DNA of 64,000 nucleotides from Pseudomonas allokribbensis (GTDB lineage Bacteria; Pseudomonadota; Gammaproteobacteria; Pseudomonadales; Pseudomonadaceae). The notes beneath the pieces are model-generated. The model worked only from the letters and a program-made list of their open reading frames with translations. It did no database searches and was not told the DNA's origin. The position numbers and the translations under genes are program-made. The stretch spans positions 434,001 to 498,000 of the forward strand of contig NZ_CP062252.1 in the NCBI RefSeq assembly GCF_014863605.1, written 5' to 3'. This document shows positions 20,154 through 28,476 of this stretch, piece after piece (the first letter of the stretch is position 1; every line of letters starts with the position of its first letter).

Positions 20154-21758
20154 CTATCGGCGAACGACCAGATACAAGCCGACTGCCACCATGATTCCGG
20201 CGGGCCAATGCCCCAGTTCGTGCAACGGGCCGCCGGCGGCGAGGATCGTGCCGCCCGCCAGATGCGCGCTGCCGAGCAGGCGCAGGAACCAGTCGTCCTT
20301 GCGTTTGTGCCATGGTGGCGGCGGGTCGTTGGCGTGGGGCTGGGACATGCGTTCGAGCAGGTCGCGGGCCATGTTGGCCAGGTGCGGCAGCTGTTCGAAC
20401 TGGCTCTGGACGTTGCCGATCAAGGCTTTCGGGCTGACGCGCTCGCGCATCCAGCGTTCGAGGAACGGCTGCGCGGTGTTCCACAGATCCAGGTCCGGGT
20501 ACAGCTGGCGGCCCAGACCTTCGATGTTCAGCAAGGTCTTTTGCAGCAATACGAGCTGTGGCTGCACTTCCATGTTGAAGCGGCGTGCGGTCTGGAACAG
20601 GCGCATCAGCACCTGGCCAAATGAAATATCTTTTAACGGTTTTTCGAAGATTGGCTCGCACACGGTACGGATCGCCGCTTCGAATTCGTTGAGCTTGGTT
20701 TCCGCCGGCACCCAGCCCGAATCGATGTGCAATTGCGCCACGCGGCGGTAGTCGCGCTTGAAGAAGGCGAACAGGTTGCGCGCCAGATAATCCTGGTCTT
20801 CCGGGGTCAGGCTGCCGACGATGCCGCAGTCGATCGCGATGTACTGCGGGCTCCACGGGTTGACGGTGCTGACGAAGATGTTGCCCGGGTGCATATCGGC
20901 GTGGAAGAAACTGTCGCGGAACACCTGGGTGAAGAAGATCTCTACGCCACGCTCGGCAAGCATTTTCATGTCGGTGCGCTGGTCGGCGAGGGTCGCCAGG
21001 TCCGTCACCTGAATCCCGTAGATACGCTCCATCACCAGCACTTTCGGCCGGCACCAGTCCCAATAGACTTGTGGCACATACAGCAGCGGCGAGCCTTCGA
21101 AGTTGCGCTTCAACTGGCTGGCGTTGGCCGCCTCGCGCAACAGGTCGAGTTCGTCGTAGATGGTTTTTTCGTAGTCGCTGACTACTTCCACCGGGTGCAG
21201 CAGACGGGCGTCGGCGGAGACCTTTTCGGCCGCGCGGGCGAGGATGAACAGCCACGCCAGATCCTGCGCGATGATCGGCTTCAGGCCCGGGCGGATCACC
21301 TTGACCACCACTTCTTCGCCGGTTTTCAACTGCGCGGCATGCACCTGCGCGACCGAGGCCGAGGCCAGTGGCTCGACGTCGAAGCGGCTGAACACTTCGC
21401 TGATCTTCTTGCCTAGCTGTTCTTCGATGAGCTTGACCGACAGCTGCGAATCGAACGGCGGCACGCGGTCCTGCAACAGCATCAGCTCATCGGCGATGTC
21501 TTCCGGCAGCAGGTCGCGGCGGGTCGAGAGGATCTGCCCGAACTTGATGAAGATCGGCCCCAGGTCCTGCAAGGCCAGGCGCAGGCGTGCGCCACGGCTC
21601 AGGTCCAGCGGCTTGCGCGGGAACCAGCGCCACGGCAAGGCGTAGCGGAGCGCCAGCAGGAACCACGGCAATGGCAGATCGAACAGCAGGTCATCGAGGC
21701 GGTAGCGGATCACGACGCGCTGGATGCGCAACAGACGGCGGACGGCGAGCAGCTTCAT
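20154..21758 (-). CDS. ubiB: Ubiquinone biosynthesis protein UbiB (atypical kinase, ABC1 family)
   Basis: UbiB is a membrane-anchored ADCK/ABC1-family ATPase needed for ubiquinone synthesis, probably through handling of lipid intermediates. The 534-residue protein has the family KxGQ motif ([16 protein letters not shown]), the Ala-rich nucleotide loop ASVAQVHAA, a catalytic-loop HADMHPGN and the metal-binding DCG. The C-terminus has hydrophobic helices (GGTILAAGG, then [12 protein letters not shown]) that anchor it in the inner membrane. It overlaps ubiJ by 4 bp. Confidence 0.96.
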   Translation of the reverse strand: MKLLAVRRLLRIQRVVIRYRLDDLLFDLPLPWFLLALRYALPWRWFPRKPLDLSRGARLRLALQDLGPIFIKFGQILSTRRDLLPEDIADELMLLQDRVPPFDSQLSVKLIEEQLGKKISEVFSRFDVEPLASASVAQVHAAQLKTGEEVVVKVIRPGLKPIIAQDLAWLFILARAAEKVSADARLLHPVEVVSDYEKTIYDELDLLREAANASQLKRNFEGSPLLYVPQVYWDWCRPKVLVMERIYGIQVTDLATLADQRTDMKMLAERGVEIFFTQVFRDSFFHADMHPGNIFVSTVNPWSPQYIAIDCGIVGSLTPEDQDYLARNLFAFFKRDYRRVAQLHIDSGWVPAETKLNEFEAAIRTVCEPIFEKPLKDISFGQVLMRLFQTARRFNMEVQPQLVLLQKTLLNIEGLGRQLYPDLDLWNTAQPFLERWMRERVSPKALIGNVQSQFEQLPHLANMARDLLERMSQPHANDPPPPWHKRKDDWFLRLLGSAHLAGGTILAAGGPLHELGHWPAGIMVAVGLYLVVRR

Positions 21759-22378
21759 GCGTTATCGCTTGGGTCGAGGGATCGGGAAAGGCGCTCGAAG
21801 CGCGCCTCGAGACGTTCCAGATCGAGTTTGATCCGGTCCAGTTCGCTGAAACGGGCTTCGGCTTCGCGTTGCCCGACGAGGGTGCGCGATTCTTCGGCCA
21901 GGTATTCGGCGAGGTTCTGGTTGAGGCTGGCAAATCCTTGTTGATACCAGCGGGCGCGGCTGCGCAGGTGACCGCCGACCAGTTGCGTGGCGACCGGTCC
22001 CAGCCAGCGCGAGAGTTCGTACTCCCAGTCCAGCTCAAGGTCCTGCAGCACGCCCGCCAGTTCCAGCAGCACGCCGCTGTCGCCGTCGAGTTCGACTTCC
22101 GGTGCGTGCAGCACCGCCGTCTTGTCCTTGCTCAGGGCCAGTTTCACCAGGCTCGAGGCCGGGGCGCGCAAAGTGCAGTCGACGCCGGTTTCCCAGTGGG
22201 ACGCCAGCATCAGGCCTTCGTCGCTCGGCAGGATGAACAGTTGCAGCGCCGGGCTGCGGCAATCCACGGCAATCACTTTGCCGGTCAGATGCGCCAGTCG
22301 CGGCAGCGCCGTGCTGTCGAGACGCAGCACACGGTTCAGGCCGAGTTCGACGCTGGCCAGCAGCCCGGTCAGCAGCAT
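21755..22378 (-). CDS. ubiJ: Ubiquinone biosynthesis accessory factor UbiJ (SCP2 domain)
   Basis: UbiJ is a small lipid-binding scaffold of the soluble Ubi complex. The 207-residue protein has an N-terminal SCP2 sterol-carrier-like domain ([19 protein letters not shown] and nearby) and a C-terminal helical coiled-coil stretch ([19 protein letters not shown]) like that which pairs with UbiK. It sits between ubiE and ubiB, with one-base (TGATG) and four-base overlaps, so the three genes are translationally coupled. Confidence 0.93.
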   Translation of the reverse strand: MLLTGLLASVELGLNRVLRLDSTALPRLAHLTGKVIAVDCRSPALQLFILPSDEGLMLASHWETGVDCTLRAPASSLVKLALSKDKTAVLHAPEVELDGDSGVLLELAGVLQDLELDWEYELSRWLGPVATQLVGGHLRSRARWYQQGFASLNQNLAEYLAEESRTLVGQREAEARFSELDRIKLDLERLEARFERLSRSLDPSDNA

Positions 22379-23148
22379 CAGGGTTTGATGCCGCGGTGCA
22401 GGGCAACGATGCCTGCGGTCATGTTGTGATAGGTCACACGGTCGAAACCGGCGTCGACCATCATCGACTTCAGGGTTTCCTGATTCGGGTGCATGCGGAT
22501 CGACTCGGCCAGATAGCGATAGCTTTCCGAGTCGTTGGTGATCAGCTTGCCCATCAGCGGCATGAAGGCGAACGAGTAGGCATCGTAGGCCTTGGACATC
22601 AGCGCGTTGGTCGGCTTGGAGAACTCCAGCACCAGCAGGCGGCCGCCAGGCTTGAGTACGCGCAGCATGGAGCGCAGGGCGTCTTCCTTGTGCGTCACGT
22701 TGCGCAGGCCGAAGGCGATGGTCACGCAGTCGAAATGGTTGTCCGGGAACGGCAGTTTTTCAGCGTCCGCCTGGACGAATTCGACGTTGCCCGACACGCC
22801 GACATCCAGCAGGCGGTCACGACCGACCTTGAGCATGGATTCGTTGATGTCCGCGAGAACCACCTGACCGGTCGGGCCGACCAGGTGCGAGAATTTCTTG
22901 GTCAGGTCGCCCGTGCCGCCGGCGATGTCCAGTACGCGGTTGCCTGCGCGCACGCCCGACAATTCGATTGCGAAGCGCTTCCACAGACGGTGCATGCCGC
23001 CCGACAGAAGGTCGTTCATCAGGTCGTACTTGGCGGCTACGGAGTGGAACACCTCAGCGACTTTTTCCGCTTTCTGGCTTTCCGGAACGTTTTTGAAGCC
23101 GAAGTGAGTGGTGGGTTCGGCATCGCTGCCTTTGCGCTGATCAGTCAT
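22378..23148 (-). CDS. ubiE: Ubiquinone/menaquinone C-methyltransferase
   Basis: UbiE is the SAM-dependent C-methyltransferase of ubiquinone synthesis. From the ATG at 23148 (MTDQRKG) it has 256 residues, the usual length. SAM motif I is [11 protein letters not shown], and the later motifs [20 protein letters not shown] and [13 protein letters not shown] are intact. An open frame upstream to 23280 has no conserved sequence. It is the first gene of a ubiE-ubiJ-ubiB operon that diverges from the PHA granule genes. Confidence 0.97.
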   Translation of the reverse strand: MTDQRKGSDAEPTTHFGFKNVPESQKAEKVAEVFHSVAAKYDLMNDLLSGGMHRLWKRFAIELSGVRAGNRVLDIAGGTGDLTKKFSHLVGPTGQVVLADINESMLKVGRDRLLDVGVSGNVEFVQADAEKLPFPDNHFDCVTIAFGLRNVTHKEDALRSMLRVLKPGGRLLVLEFSKPTNALMSKAYDAYSFAFMPLMGKLITNDSESYRYLAESIRMHPNQETLKSMMVDAGFDRVTYHNMTAGIVALHRGIKP

Positions 23149-23313
23149 ATCGCTGTCACCAAAAGAGAATGCGCGACATTCTAATCCCCAAGCCATGCTT
23201 TGTCTTGGAATGGCTAAAGGTAAGATGGGCAACCTTCGGGACGATTTGCCGCAGTGGCGGTCAAGATTCGTTGCAGGCATTCATAGCCCCATTCAAAAAG
23301 CAGGAGTCATTCA

Positions 23314-23589
23314 ATGGCCCATATCAGTGTTGAGCGTGCCCACAGCCTGGGCAAGGAAGTTGCCCGCGAGAAAGCCGACAAGCTGGCGCAGAAACTGTCC
23401 GATCAGTATGGCCTCGAGCCGCAGTGGGCGGGTGACACCCTGAACCTCAAGCGTTCGGGCGTGAAAGGCGCGGTGCATGTGGCCGAGGATTCGATCCGCG
23501 TCGACGTGGAACTGGGCCTGATGATGTCGGCCATGAGCGGCATGATCAAAGCCGAGATCGAGAAGGCGCTGGACAAGGCGCTGGTCTGA
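23314..23589 (+). CDS. Polyhydroxyalkanoic-acid-system family protein (small granule-region protein)
   Basis: This 91-residue protein fits the small family found beside pha genes in Pseudomonas. It opens MAHISVERAHSLG and ends with an amphipathic helix (MIKAEIEKALDKALV). No enzymatic motif is present. The ATG has AGCAGGAG about ten bases upstream. An intrinsic terminator follows, so it forms a single-gene unit next to phaI-phaF. Its molecular role is not established, although its location implies a link with PHA granules or with the divergent ubi operon. Confidence 0.8.
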   Translation: MAHISVERAHSLGKEVAREKADKLAQKLSDQYGLEPQWAGDTLNLKRSGVKGAVHVAEDSIRVDVELGLMMSAMSGMIKAEIEKALDKALV

Positions 23590-23597
23590 ACAGAACA

Positions 23598-23625
23598 GAG
23601 GGGGAGCTTCGGGCTCCTCTTTTTC
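23598..23625 (+). terminator. Intrinsic terminator after the 91-residue pha-region gene
   Basis: A GC-rich hairpin of the GGAGC-TTCGG-GCTCC type, with a TTCG-like loop, is followed by CTCTTTTTCTTT. It lies about 10 bp after the stop codon. Confidence 0.8.
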
Positions 23626-23750
23626 TTTGTGGTGCACCTGCCTTTTATGTCAGTTGTTAGGGTGCCGTTTCTAATTTTTCTCCCTACTTTGTGCCTGAGC
23701 CCGACACACGTCCGGGCAGTTCCTCAAACCTTCTGCGCGTGAGGTGCACC

Positions 23751-24173
23751 ATGGCCAAAGTTATTTTGAAGAAAAAAATCGACGCCTCGACTTCTGCTCT
23801 GAGCGACGTCAAATCCTATGCCCGCAAGATCTGGCTGGCAGGCCTGGGTGCCTACACCAAGGTCGGTCAGGAGGGCAGCGAGTACTTTCAGGAGTTGATC
23901 AAGGCTGGTCAAACTGTTGAAAAGAAAGGCAAAAAAGTCGTCACCGAAAAACTCGAAGCGGCCAATGCCGAGATCGACGAAGCCAAGAGCGAAGTCAGCT
24001 CTTTCAAAGGTCGCGTCGAAGTTCAGCTCGACAAGGTCGAGAAGGCGTTCGACACGCGTGTCGCCAGTGCCTTGAATCGTATCGGCATTCCGTCTAAACA
24101 TGACGTTGAGGCACTCTCTGCTAAGCTCGATGAGCTGACGGCATTGCTCGAACGCGTCGCGCGTAAATCTTAA
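23751..24173 (+). CDS. phaI: PHA granule-associated phasin PhaI
   Basis: PhaI is a phasin that coats medium-chain-length PHA granules. The 140-residue protein has a hydrophobic patch in SYARKIWLAGLGAYTKVGQEG near the N-terminus and a helical C-terminal half ending in a leucine heptad pattern (LDELTALLERV). I chose the ATG at 23751, just after GTGAGGTGCACC. PhaF, 10 bp downstream, shares this phasin domain (RKIWLAGLG is identical), so the pair arose by duplication. They form the convergent phaIF operon facing phaC1ZC2D. Confidence 0.95.
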   Translation: MAKVILKKKIDASTSALSDVKSYARKIWLAGLGAYTKVGQEGSEYFQELIKAGQTVEKKGKKVVTEKLEAANAEIDEAKSEVSSFKGRVEVQLDKVEKAFDTRVASALNRIGIPSKHDVEALSAKLDELTALLERVARKS

Positions 24174-24183
24174 GGAGAACGGG

Positions 24184-25011
24184 ATGGCTGGTAAAAAGAA
24201 CACCGATAAAGAAGGCAGCTCGTGGATCGGGAAAGTCGAAGACTACTCCCGCAAGATCTGGCTGGCTGGTTTAGGCGTGTACTCGAAGATCGACACTGAC
24301 GGCAGCAAGCTCTTCGATACATTGGTCAAAGACGGCGAGAAAGCCGAGAAGCTCACCAAGGCTGCAGTCGGCAAGACAGTCGATGCTGCCAAGGACTCTG
24401 CAAACTCGGCCAAATCGCGCATCAGCGGCGTGAAAGATCGCGCGCTGGGCACGTGGGATCAACTGGAAGGGGCTTTCGACAAGCGCCTGAACAGTGCGAT
24501 TTCGCGCCTGGGCGTACCGAGCCGCAACGAGGTGAAGGATCTGCACAAGAAGGTCGATACCCTGACCAAGCAGATCGAAAAACTCACCGGTCTGAAAACT
24601 CAGCCTGTGGCGGCCAAAACCGCAGCAGCCAAACCGGCGGCAAAACCTGCTGCCAAACCATTGGCCAAGGCTGCTGCTAAACCTGCCGCCAAGCCAGCGG
24701 CCAAAACCGCAGCCGCCAAGCCAGCAGCGAAAGCCGCGGCCAAACCGGTTGCCGCCAAGGCCGCCGCGAAACCTGCAGCTAAACCAGCGGCCAAGCCAGC
24801 AGCGAAAACCGCTGCCGCCAAACCCGCTGCCAAACCGGCTGCGGCGAAAAAACCAGCAGTGAAAAAACCGGCCGCGCCGAAAGCCGCTGCGCCGAAACCG
24901 GTGACCACACCGGCAGCACTGGCAAGCACGTCGAACTCCGCCTCGGCTCCAACCCCGGCGCCTGCTCCGACTGTTGCATCGACCCCGTCGACGCCGACCA
25001 GTCAGTCCTGA
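24184..25011 (+). CDS. phaF: PHA granule-associated protein PhaF (phasin with histone-like tail)
   Basis: PhaF links PHA granules to the nucleoid and helps share them between daughter cells. The 275-residue protein has an N-terminal phasin domain (residues about 1-130, with DYSRKIWLAGLGVYSK and a short leucine-zipper-like segment LHKKVDTLTKQIEKL). From about residue 140 to 240 it is a Lys/Ala/Pro tail made of repeated AAKPA units, which binds DNA. A TAAGGAGAACGGG site precedes the ATG. The repetitive DNA makes length variation between strains likely. Confidence 0.96.
   Translation: MAGKKNTDKEGSSWIGKVEDYSRKIWLAGLGVYSKIDTDGSKLFDTLVKDGEKAEKLTKAAVGKTVDAAKDSANSAKSRISGVKDRALGTWDQLEGAFDKRLNSAISRLGVPSRNEVKDLHKKVDTLTKQIEKLTGLKTQPVAAKTAAAKPAAKPAAKPLAKAAAKPAAKPAAKTAAAKPAAKAAAKPVAAKAAAKPAAKPAAKPAAKTAAAKPAAKPAAAKKPAVKKPAAPKAAAPKPVTTPAALASTSNSASAPTPAPAPTVASTPSTPTSQS
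24603..24875 (+). repeat. Degenerate tandem repeats encoding AAKPA units of PhaF
   Basis: The coding DNA consists of imperfect repeats of about 12-15 bp of the form GCCGCCAAACCTGC or close variants. They encode AAKPAAKP units. The region is part of phaF and is not a CRISPR array, because there are no unique spacers. Confidence 0.85.
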
Positions 25012-25026
25012 TTTTCAGGGCTCAAG

Positions 25027-25060
25027 AAAACGCCCGGCCTGTGAAGGTCGGGCGTTTTTG
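25027..25060. terminator. Terminator between phaF and phaD
   Basis: AACGCCCG (25029-25036) pairs with CGGGCGTT (25049-25056), followed by a T-run on the plus strand. AAAA lies on the other side, so it may also serve the convergent phaD transcript. Confidence 0.88.
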
Positions 25061-25069
25061 TTTGGGCGG

Positions 25070-25690
25070 TCACTCGTGATCTTCGAGGTACTGCAGCGCC
25101 ATCCGCTCCGTCGCCACCTTCACCGGCGGCAACAGGTGCGGTGCCACCAGCATCATGATCTGGTACACCACCAGCCTCACTTCCCCCTCGCGATCGAGAA
25201 TCCGCTGATAGTCCAGCGAGAACAGCAAGGTCATGGTGATCTGCTCCACCAGTTGCCCCAGCGCCTGGGTATCACTGACCAACTGCCCGGACGCCTTCAA
25301 GCGCGCCAGCAATGACGCCAGCGTGCGCTTCAGGACGTTGAGAAAGTTGCGAATGCCCTTGGCCAGTTTCGGCAGCCGTCCGGCCAGGTTCGACAGGTCC
25401 TGGAACAGGAACCGGTACTGCGCCAGCCGCTCGACGATCAAGTGCAGGAACAGCCAGTAATCCCCCGGCGCCAGCTCTACATCCGCGGGCGGGTCGAGCA
25501 GCGGCGCCAGTTCGTTCTGGAAGCGCTCGAACAACCCGAGGATCAGCGGCTCCTTGCCGTGAAAGTGGTAGTAGAGGTTGCCGGGGCTGATCCCCATTTC
25601 ATTGGCAACCTCCATGGTGGAGACGTTCGGCTCGCCCTTTTCGTTGAACAACTGCAGGGCACATTCGAGGATCCGTTCGCTTGTTTTCAT
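25070..25690 (-). CDS. phaD: TetR-family regulator PhaD
   Basis: PhaD is the TetR-like activator of the pha genes, believed to respond to an acyl-CoA-type effector. The 206-residue protein starts with the TetR helix-turn-helix: RILECALQLFNEKGEPNVSTMEVA, then ISPGNLYYHFHGKEPL. The rest is a helical ligand domain. It lies last in the phaC1-phaZ-phaC2-phaD order, 30 bp after phaC2, and converges on phaF. Confidence 0.95.
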   Translation of the reverse strand: MKTSERILECALQLFNEKGEPNVSTMEVANEMGISPGNLYYHFHGKEPLILGLFERFQNELAPLLDPPADVELAPGDYWLFLHLIVERLAQYRFLFQDLSNLAGRLPKLAKGIRNFLNVLKRTLASLLARLKASGQLVSDTQALGQLVEQITMTLLFSLDYQRILDREGEVRLVVYQIMMLVAPHLLPPVKVATERMALQYLEDHE

Positions 25691-25720
25691 CCAGTCTTCT
25701 TAAAGGGCGTTTGGGGCTGG

Positions 25721-27403
25721 TCAGCGCACACGCACGTAAGTGCCGGGCGCCGCCTCCATCGGTGGATAGTTCGCGTTGCCAAGGGCCATCTGGGTTTCGC
25801 GCAGGGTGCCGGAGCGCTGCTGAACCCATTCCAGCCACTGCGGCCACCAGCTGCCGTCGACTTTTTTCGCGTCGTAGTACCAGGCACGCGGGTCGCTGCT
25901 CATCTTGCCGTTTTCGACGTAGTTGGCCTTGGGGTTGCTCGGCGGGTTGAGAATGCTCTGCACATGGCCGCTGTTGGACAGCACGAAGCGCCGCTCGCCA
26001 CCGAGCAGCAAGGTCGAGCGATACACCGCGTCCCATGGCGTGATGTGGTCGTTCATGCCGGCCACGCTGAAACTGTCGACCGTGACTTTCTGCAGGTCGA
26101 TCGGCGTGCCGCAGACTTCCAGGCCGCCCGAATGAATCAGCGGGTTGTGCTTGAAGAAATCCAGCAGATCGCCATGAAACGCGGCGGGCAGACGGGTGCT
26201 GTCGTTGTTCCAGTAGAGGATGTCGAACGCCGGCGGCTCCTTGCCCAGCAGGTAGTTGTTGACGAAATAGCTCCAGATCAGATCGTTGGGACGCATCCAG
26301 GCAAACACCTTGGCCATGTCGCGACCGTCCAGCACGCCTTTCTGGTAGGAGCGGCGTTTGGCCGCTTCGAGGGTCTGTTCATCGGCGAACAGTGTGGCCG
26401 GAGAGTCGATCTGGCTGTCGAGCAGGCTCACCAGATAGGTCGCGCTGGAGACCCGGCGCAACTGCCGCTTGGCCTGCAAGTGCCCTTGCAGTGCGGCGAT
26501 GGTCAGCCCGCCGGCGCAGGCGCCCATCAGGTTGACTTCGCGGGCGCCGGTGATCGCCCGGCAGATGTTCATGGCTTCTTCCACGGCTTCGACGTAGGTC
26601 GACAGGCCCCATTCGCGATGGCGCACGTCCGGGTTGCGCCAGCTGATCATGAAGGTCTGCAAGCCGTTCTTCAGGGCGTACTGGACGAAGCTGTTGTTCG
26701 GGCTCAGGTCGAAAATGTAGTACTTGTTGATTTGCGGCGGCACCACCAGCAGCGGTTTTGAATACTGCTTTTCGCTCATTGGCTTGTACTGGATCAGCTC
26801 AAGCATTTCGTTGCGAAACACCACTGAGCCGGTGGTGGTGGCGACGGTCTTGCCGACTTCGAAAGCCTGCTTGGTCACCTGGCGCGGCAGGCCGTCGTTG
26901 TGCAGCAGGTCATCGAACAGATGGCTCAGCCCACGCACCAGGCTGTGGCCGCCGGAGTTGAACAGCTCCTTGACCGCCAGCGGATTGAGCAGCGTGTTGG
27001 AGGGCGCGACGGCGTCGTTGATCAGGGAAAAAGCGAAGTGCGCACGGGCGCGATCGTCATCGCTCATGCTGCTGTCGTCGATCCAGCTCTTGACCTGTTT
27101 CTGCCAGCTCAGATAAGCCTGCAGGCTCCGGCGGTAGAACGGGTTGAGGCTCCAGGCCGGGTCGGCGAAGCGGCTGTCATTGGGGTTGGTCGGGTGCAGG
27201 GTTTCGCCGAGCAGCACGCGTCCGAGCGCGCCACCGAGTTTCAACGCGTGCCTCGCGCTGTGAATCGGGTTGCGCAGGCCGTGGGCGGCTACGCTGCGCA
27301 ACGTCGAAATCAGGTCGCGGCCACGCAGGCCGGTCATTGCACTTTGTGCATTGATGAAAACGGCAGGACTGGGCACTACGCCCGTCGCTGGTTTGTCGCG
27401 CAT
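25721..27403 (-). CDS. phaC2: Medium-chain-length PHA synthase 2
   Basis: PhaC2 polymerises (R)-3-hydroxyacyl-CoA into medium-chain-length polyhydroxyalkanoate at the granule surface. The 560-residue class II synthase has the lipase-like box GACAGG with the nucleophile Cys296. The catalytic Asp lies in the block containing AGMNDHITPW and the His in NSGHVQSILNPP. It aligns along its whole length with PhaC1, indicating duplication around phaZ. The gene follows phaZ by 150 bp, and phaD follows it. Confidence 0.96.
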   Translation of the reverse strand: MRDKPATGVVPSPAVFINAQSAMTGLRGRDLISTLRSVAAHGLRNPIHSARHALKLGGALGRVLLGETLHPTNPNDSRFADPAWSLNPFYRRSLQAYLSWQKQVKSWIDDSSMSDDDRARAHFAFSLINDAVAPSNTLLNPLAVKELFNSGGHSLVRGLSHLFDDLLHNDGLPRQVTKQAFEVGKTVATTTGSVVFRNEMLELIQYKPMSEKQYSKPLLVVPPQINKYYIFDLSPNNSFVQYALKNGLQTFMISWRNPDVRHREWGLSTYVEAVEEAMNICRAITGAREVNLMGACAGGLTIAALQGHLQAKRQLRRVSSATYLVSLLDSQIDSPATLFADEQTLEAAKRRSYQKGVLDGRDMAKVFAWMRPNDLIWSYFVNNYLLGKEPPAFDILYWNNDSTRLPAAFHGDLLDFFKHNPLIHSGGLEVCGTPIDLQKVTVDSFSVAGMNDHITPWDAVYRSTLLLGGERRFVLSNSGHVQSILNPPSNPKANYVENGKMSSDPRAWYYDAKKVDGSWWPQWLEWVQQRSGTLRETQMALGNANYPPMEAAPGTYVRVR

Positions 27404-27553
27404 GACTCAACACTCCTTCGTCTTCAGGTCAAAAACAAACACACCGAACCAGAACACCATAGACGCTGTTGCGGGTTGTTGCCTGCGCGGCGTCCTGCCA
27501 CGCACTTTGAAAAGGCTCTGCAAGGAGCTGTCCAGAAAACCGGACCGGGCCGG

Positions 27554-28408
27554 TTATCCGCCCAGCGGTGTCGGGTGGGGGTGCATCACCGCACGAAGAC
27601 GTTCCTCCTGGAGGAACTTCATGATGATCGGCGCCACGGCTTCGGCCCGGGTGATCAGGAACAGATGACCGTCATCGATGATGTGCAACTGGGCGTTGGG
27701 AATCCGCCAGGCCAGCATGCGCATGTTGATCAGCGGGATCAGCGGATCGTCGTCACCGGCCAGCACCAGGGTCGGCTGATGGATCTTGTGCAGCCAGTGA
27801 ATGCTGGTCCAGCCAAGGCCCGCGAACAGTTGCCAGTAGTAGCCGAGCTTGCCCGCCGAACGCACCTTGGCCGCATGGCTGGCGGCGAGTGTCGGGTCGC
27901 GGCGGAACGAGCCGCCGTAGATCATCGGGGCGATGCGGATCACATGGGACGGCTGGATGTAGCGCCGTGGACTGGCCATCATCCACAGCACCTTCGGCTT
28001 GCCCGGCACCATCACCGCGCCCGCCGCTGTCGCTGCCAGTACCAGCTTCTTGCAGCGCTCGGGATAGTCATAGGCGAACTGTTGCGCCAGCGCGCCACCC
28101 CAGGACACGCCGATCACATTGACCTGTCCGTAGTCGAGGTAGTCGAGCATCCGTGCAGTGAGCTTCGCCAGTCCCGGAAAGCGATACGGCCGTCTCGGCG
28201 TCGAAGAGCCACCGACACCGGGCACGTCGAAGGCGATCACTTCCAGGTCCGGATCCAGCGCCGCGACAAAAGGAAACACCAGCTCCAGGTTGGCGCCGAT
28301 GCCGTTGAAAATCAGCAAGGGCGTCAAGTGAGGCTTGCCGGGGCGAACCGCCGTGCGGATGGTCTGGCCATCCAGCTCGACAGTACGAAAGATGAACGGT
28401 TGCGGCAT
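27554..28408 (-). CDS. phaZ: Intracellular PHA depolymerase
   Basis: PhaZ releases 3-hydroxy acids from stored medium-chain-length PHA. The 284-residue alpha/beta hydrolase has the lipase box GVSWGG with Ser102, the acid in LVLAGDDDPLIP and the His in IDDGHLF. There is no signal peptide, consistent with an intracellular enzyme. It lies between the two synthase genes, as in other mcl-PHA producers, and a strong hairpin separates it from phaC1. Confidence 0.96.
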   Translation of the reverse strand: MPQPFIFRTVELDGQTIRTAVRPGKPHLTPLLIFNGIGANLELVFPFVAALDPDLEVIAFDVPGVGGSSTPRRPYRFPGLAKLTARMLDYLDYGQVNVIGVSWGGALAQQFAYDYPERCKKLVLAATAAGAVMVPGKPKVLWMMASPRRYIQPSHVIRIAPMIYGGSFRRDPTLAASHAAKVRSAGKLGYYWQLFAGLGWTSIHWLHKIHQPTLVLAGDDDPLIPLINMRMLAWRIPNAQLHIIDDGHLFLITRAEAVAPIIMKFLQEERLRAVMHPHPTPLGG

Positions 28409-28442
28409 GCTTCAAGGCCCTGTGGGTCGCAATCTCAGTGTT

Positions 28443-28470
28443 CACCTCACTCCCCGGAGGGAGTGAGGTG
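28443..28470 (-). other. Strong hairpin between phaC1 and phaZ
   Basis: CACCTCACTCCC (28443-28454) and GGGAGTGAGGTG (28459-28470) are perfect complements with a 4-nt loop. The hairpin starts 7 bp after the phaC1 stop codon. No T-run follows on the minus strand. It probably stabilises the phaC1 mRNA 3' end or partly terminates transcription, so that phaC1 and phaZ are expressed at different levels. Confidence 0.75.
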
Positions 28471-28476
28471 TATCGG

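Noticed and set aside
24603..24875. Short regular repeats resembling a CRISPR or satellite array
   Set aside because: The repeats have no unique spacers, stay in frame with phaF, and encode the known AAKPA tail.
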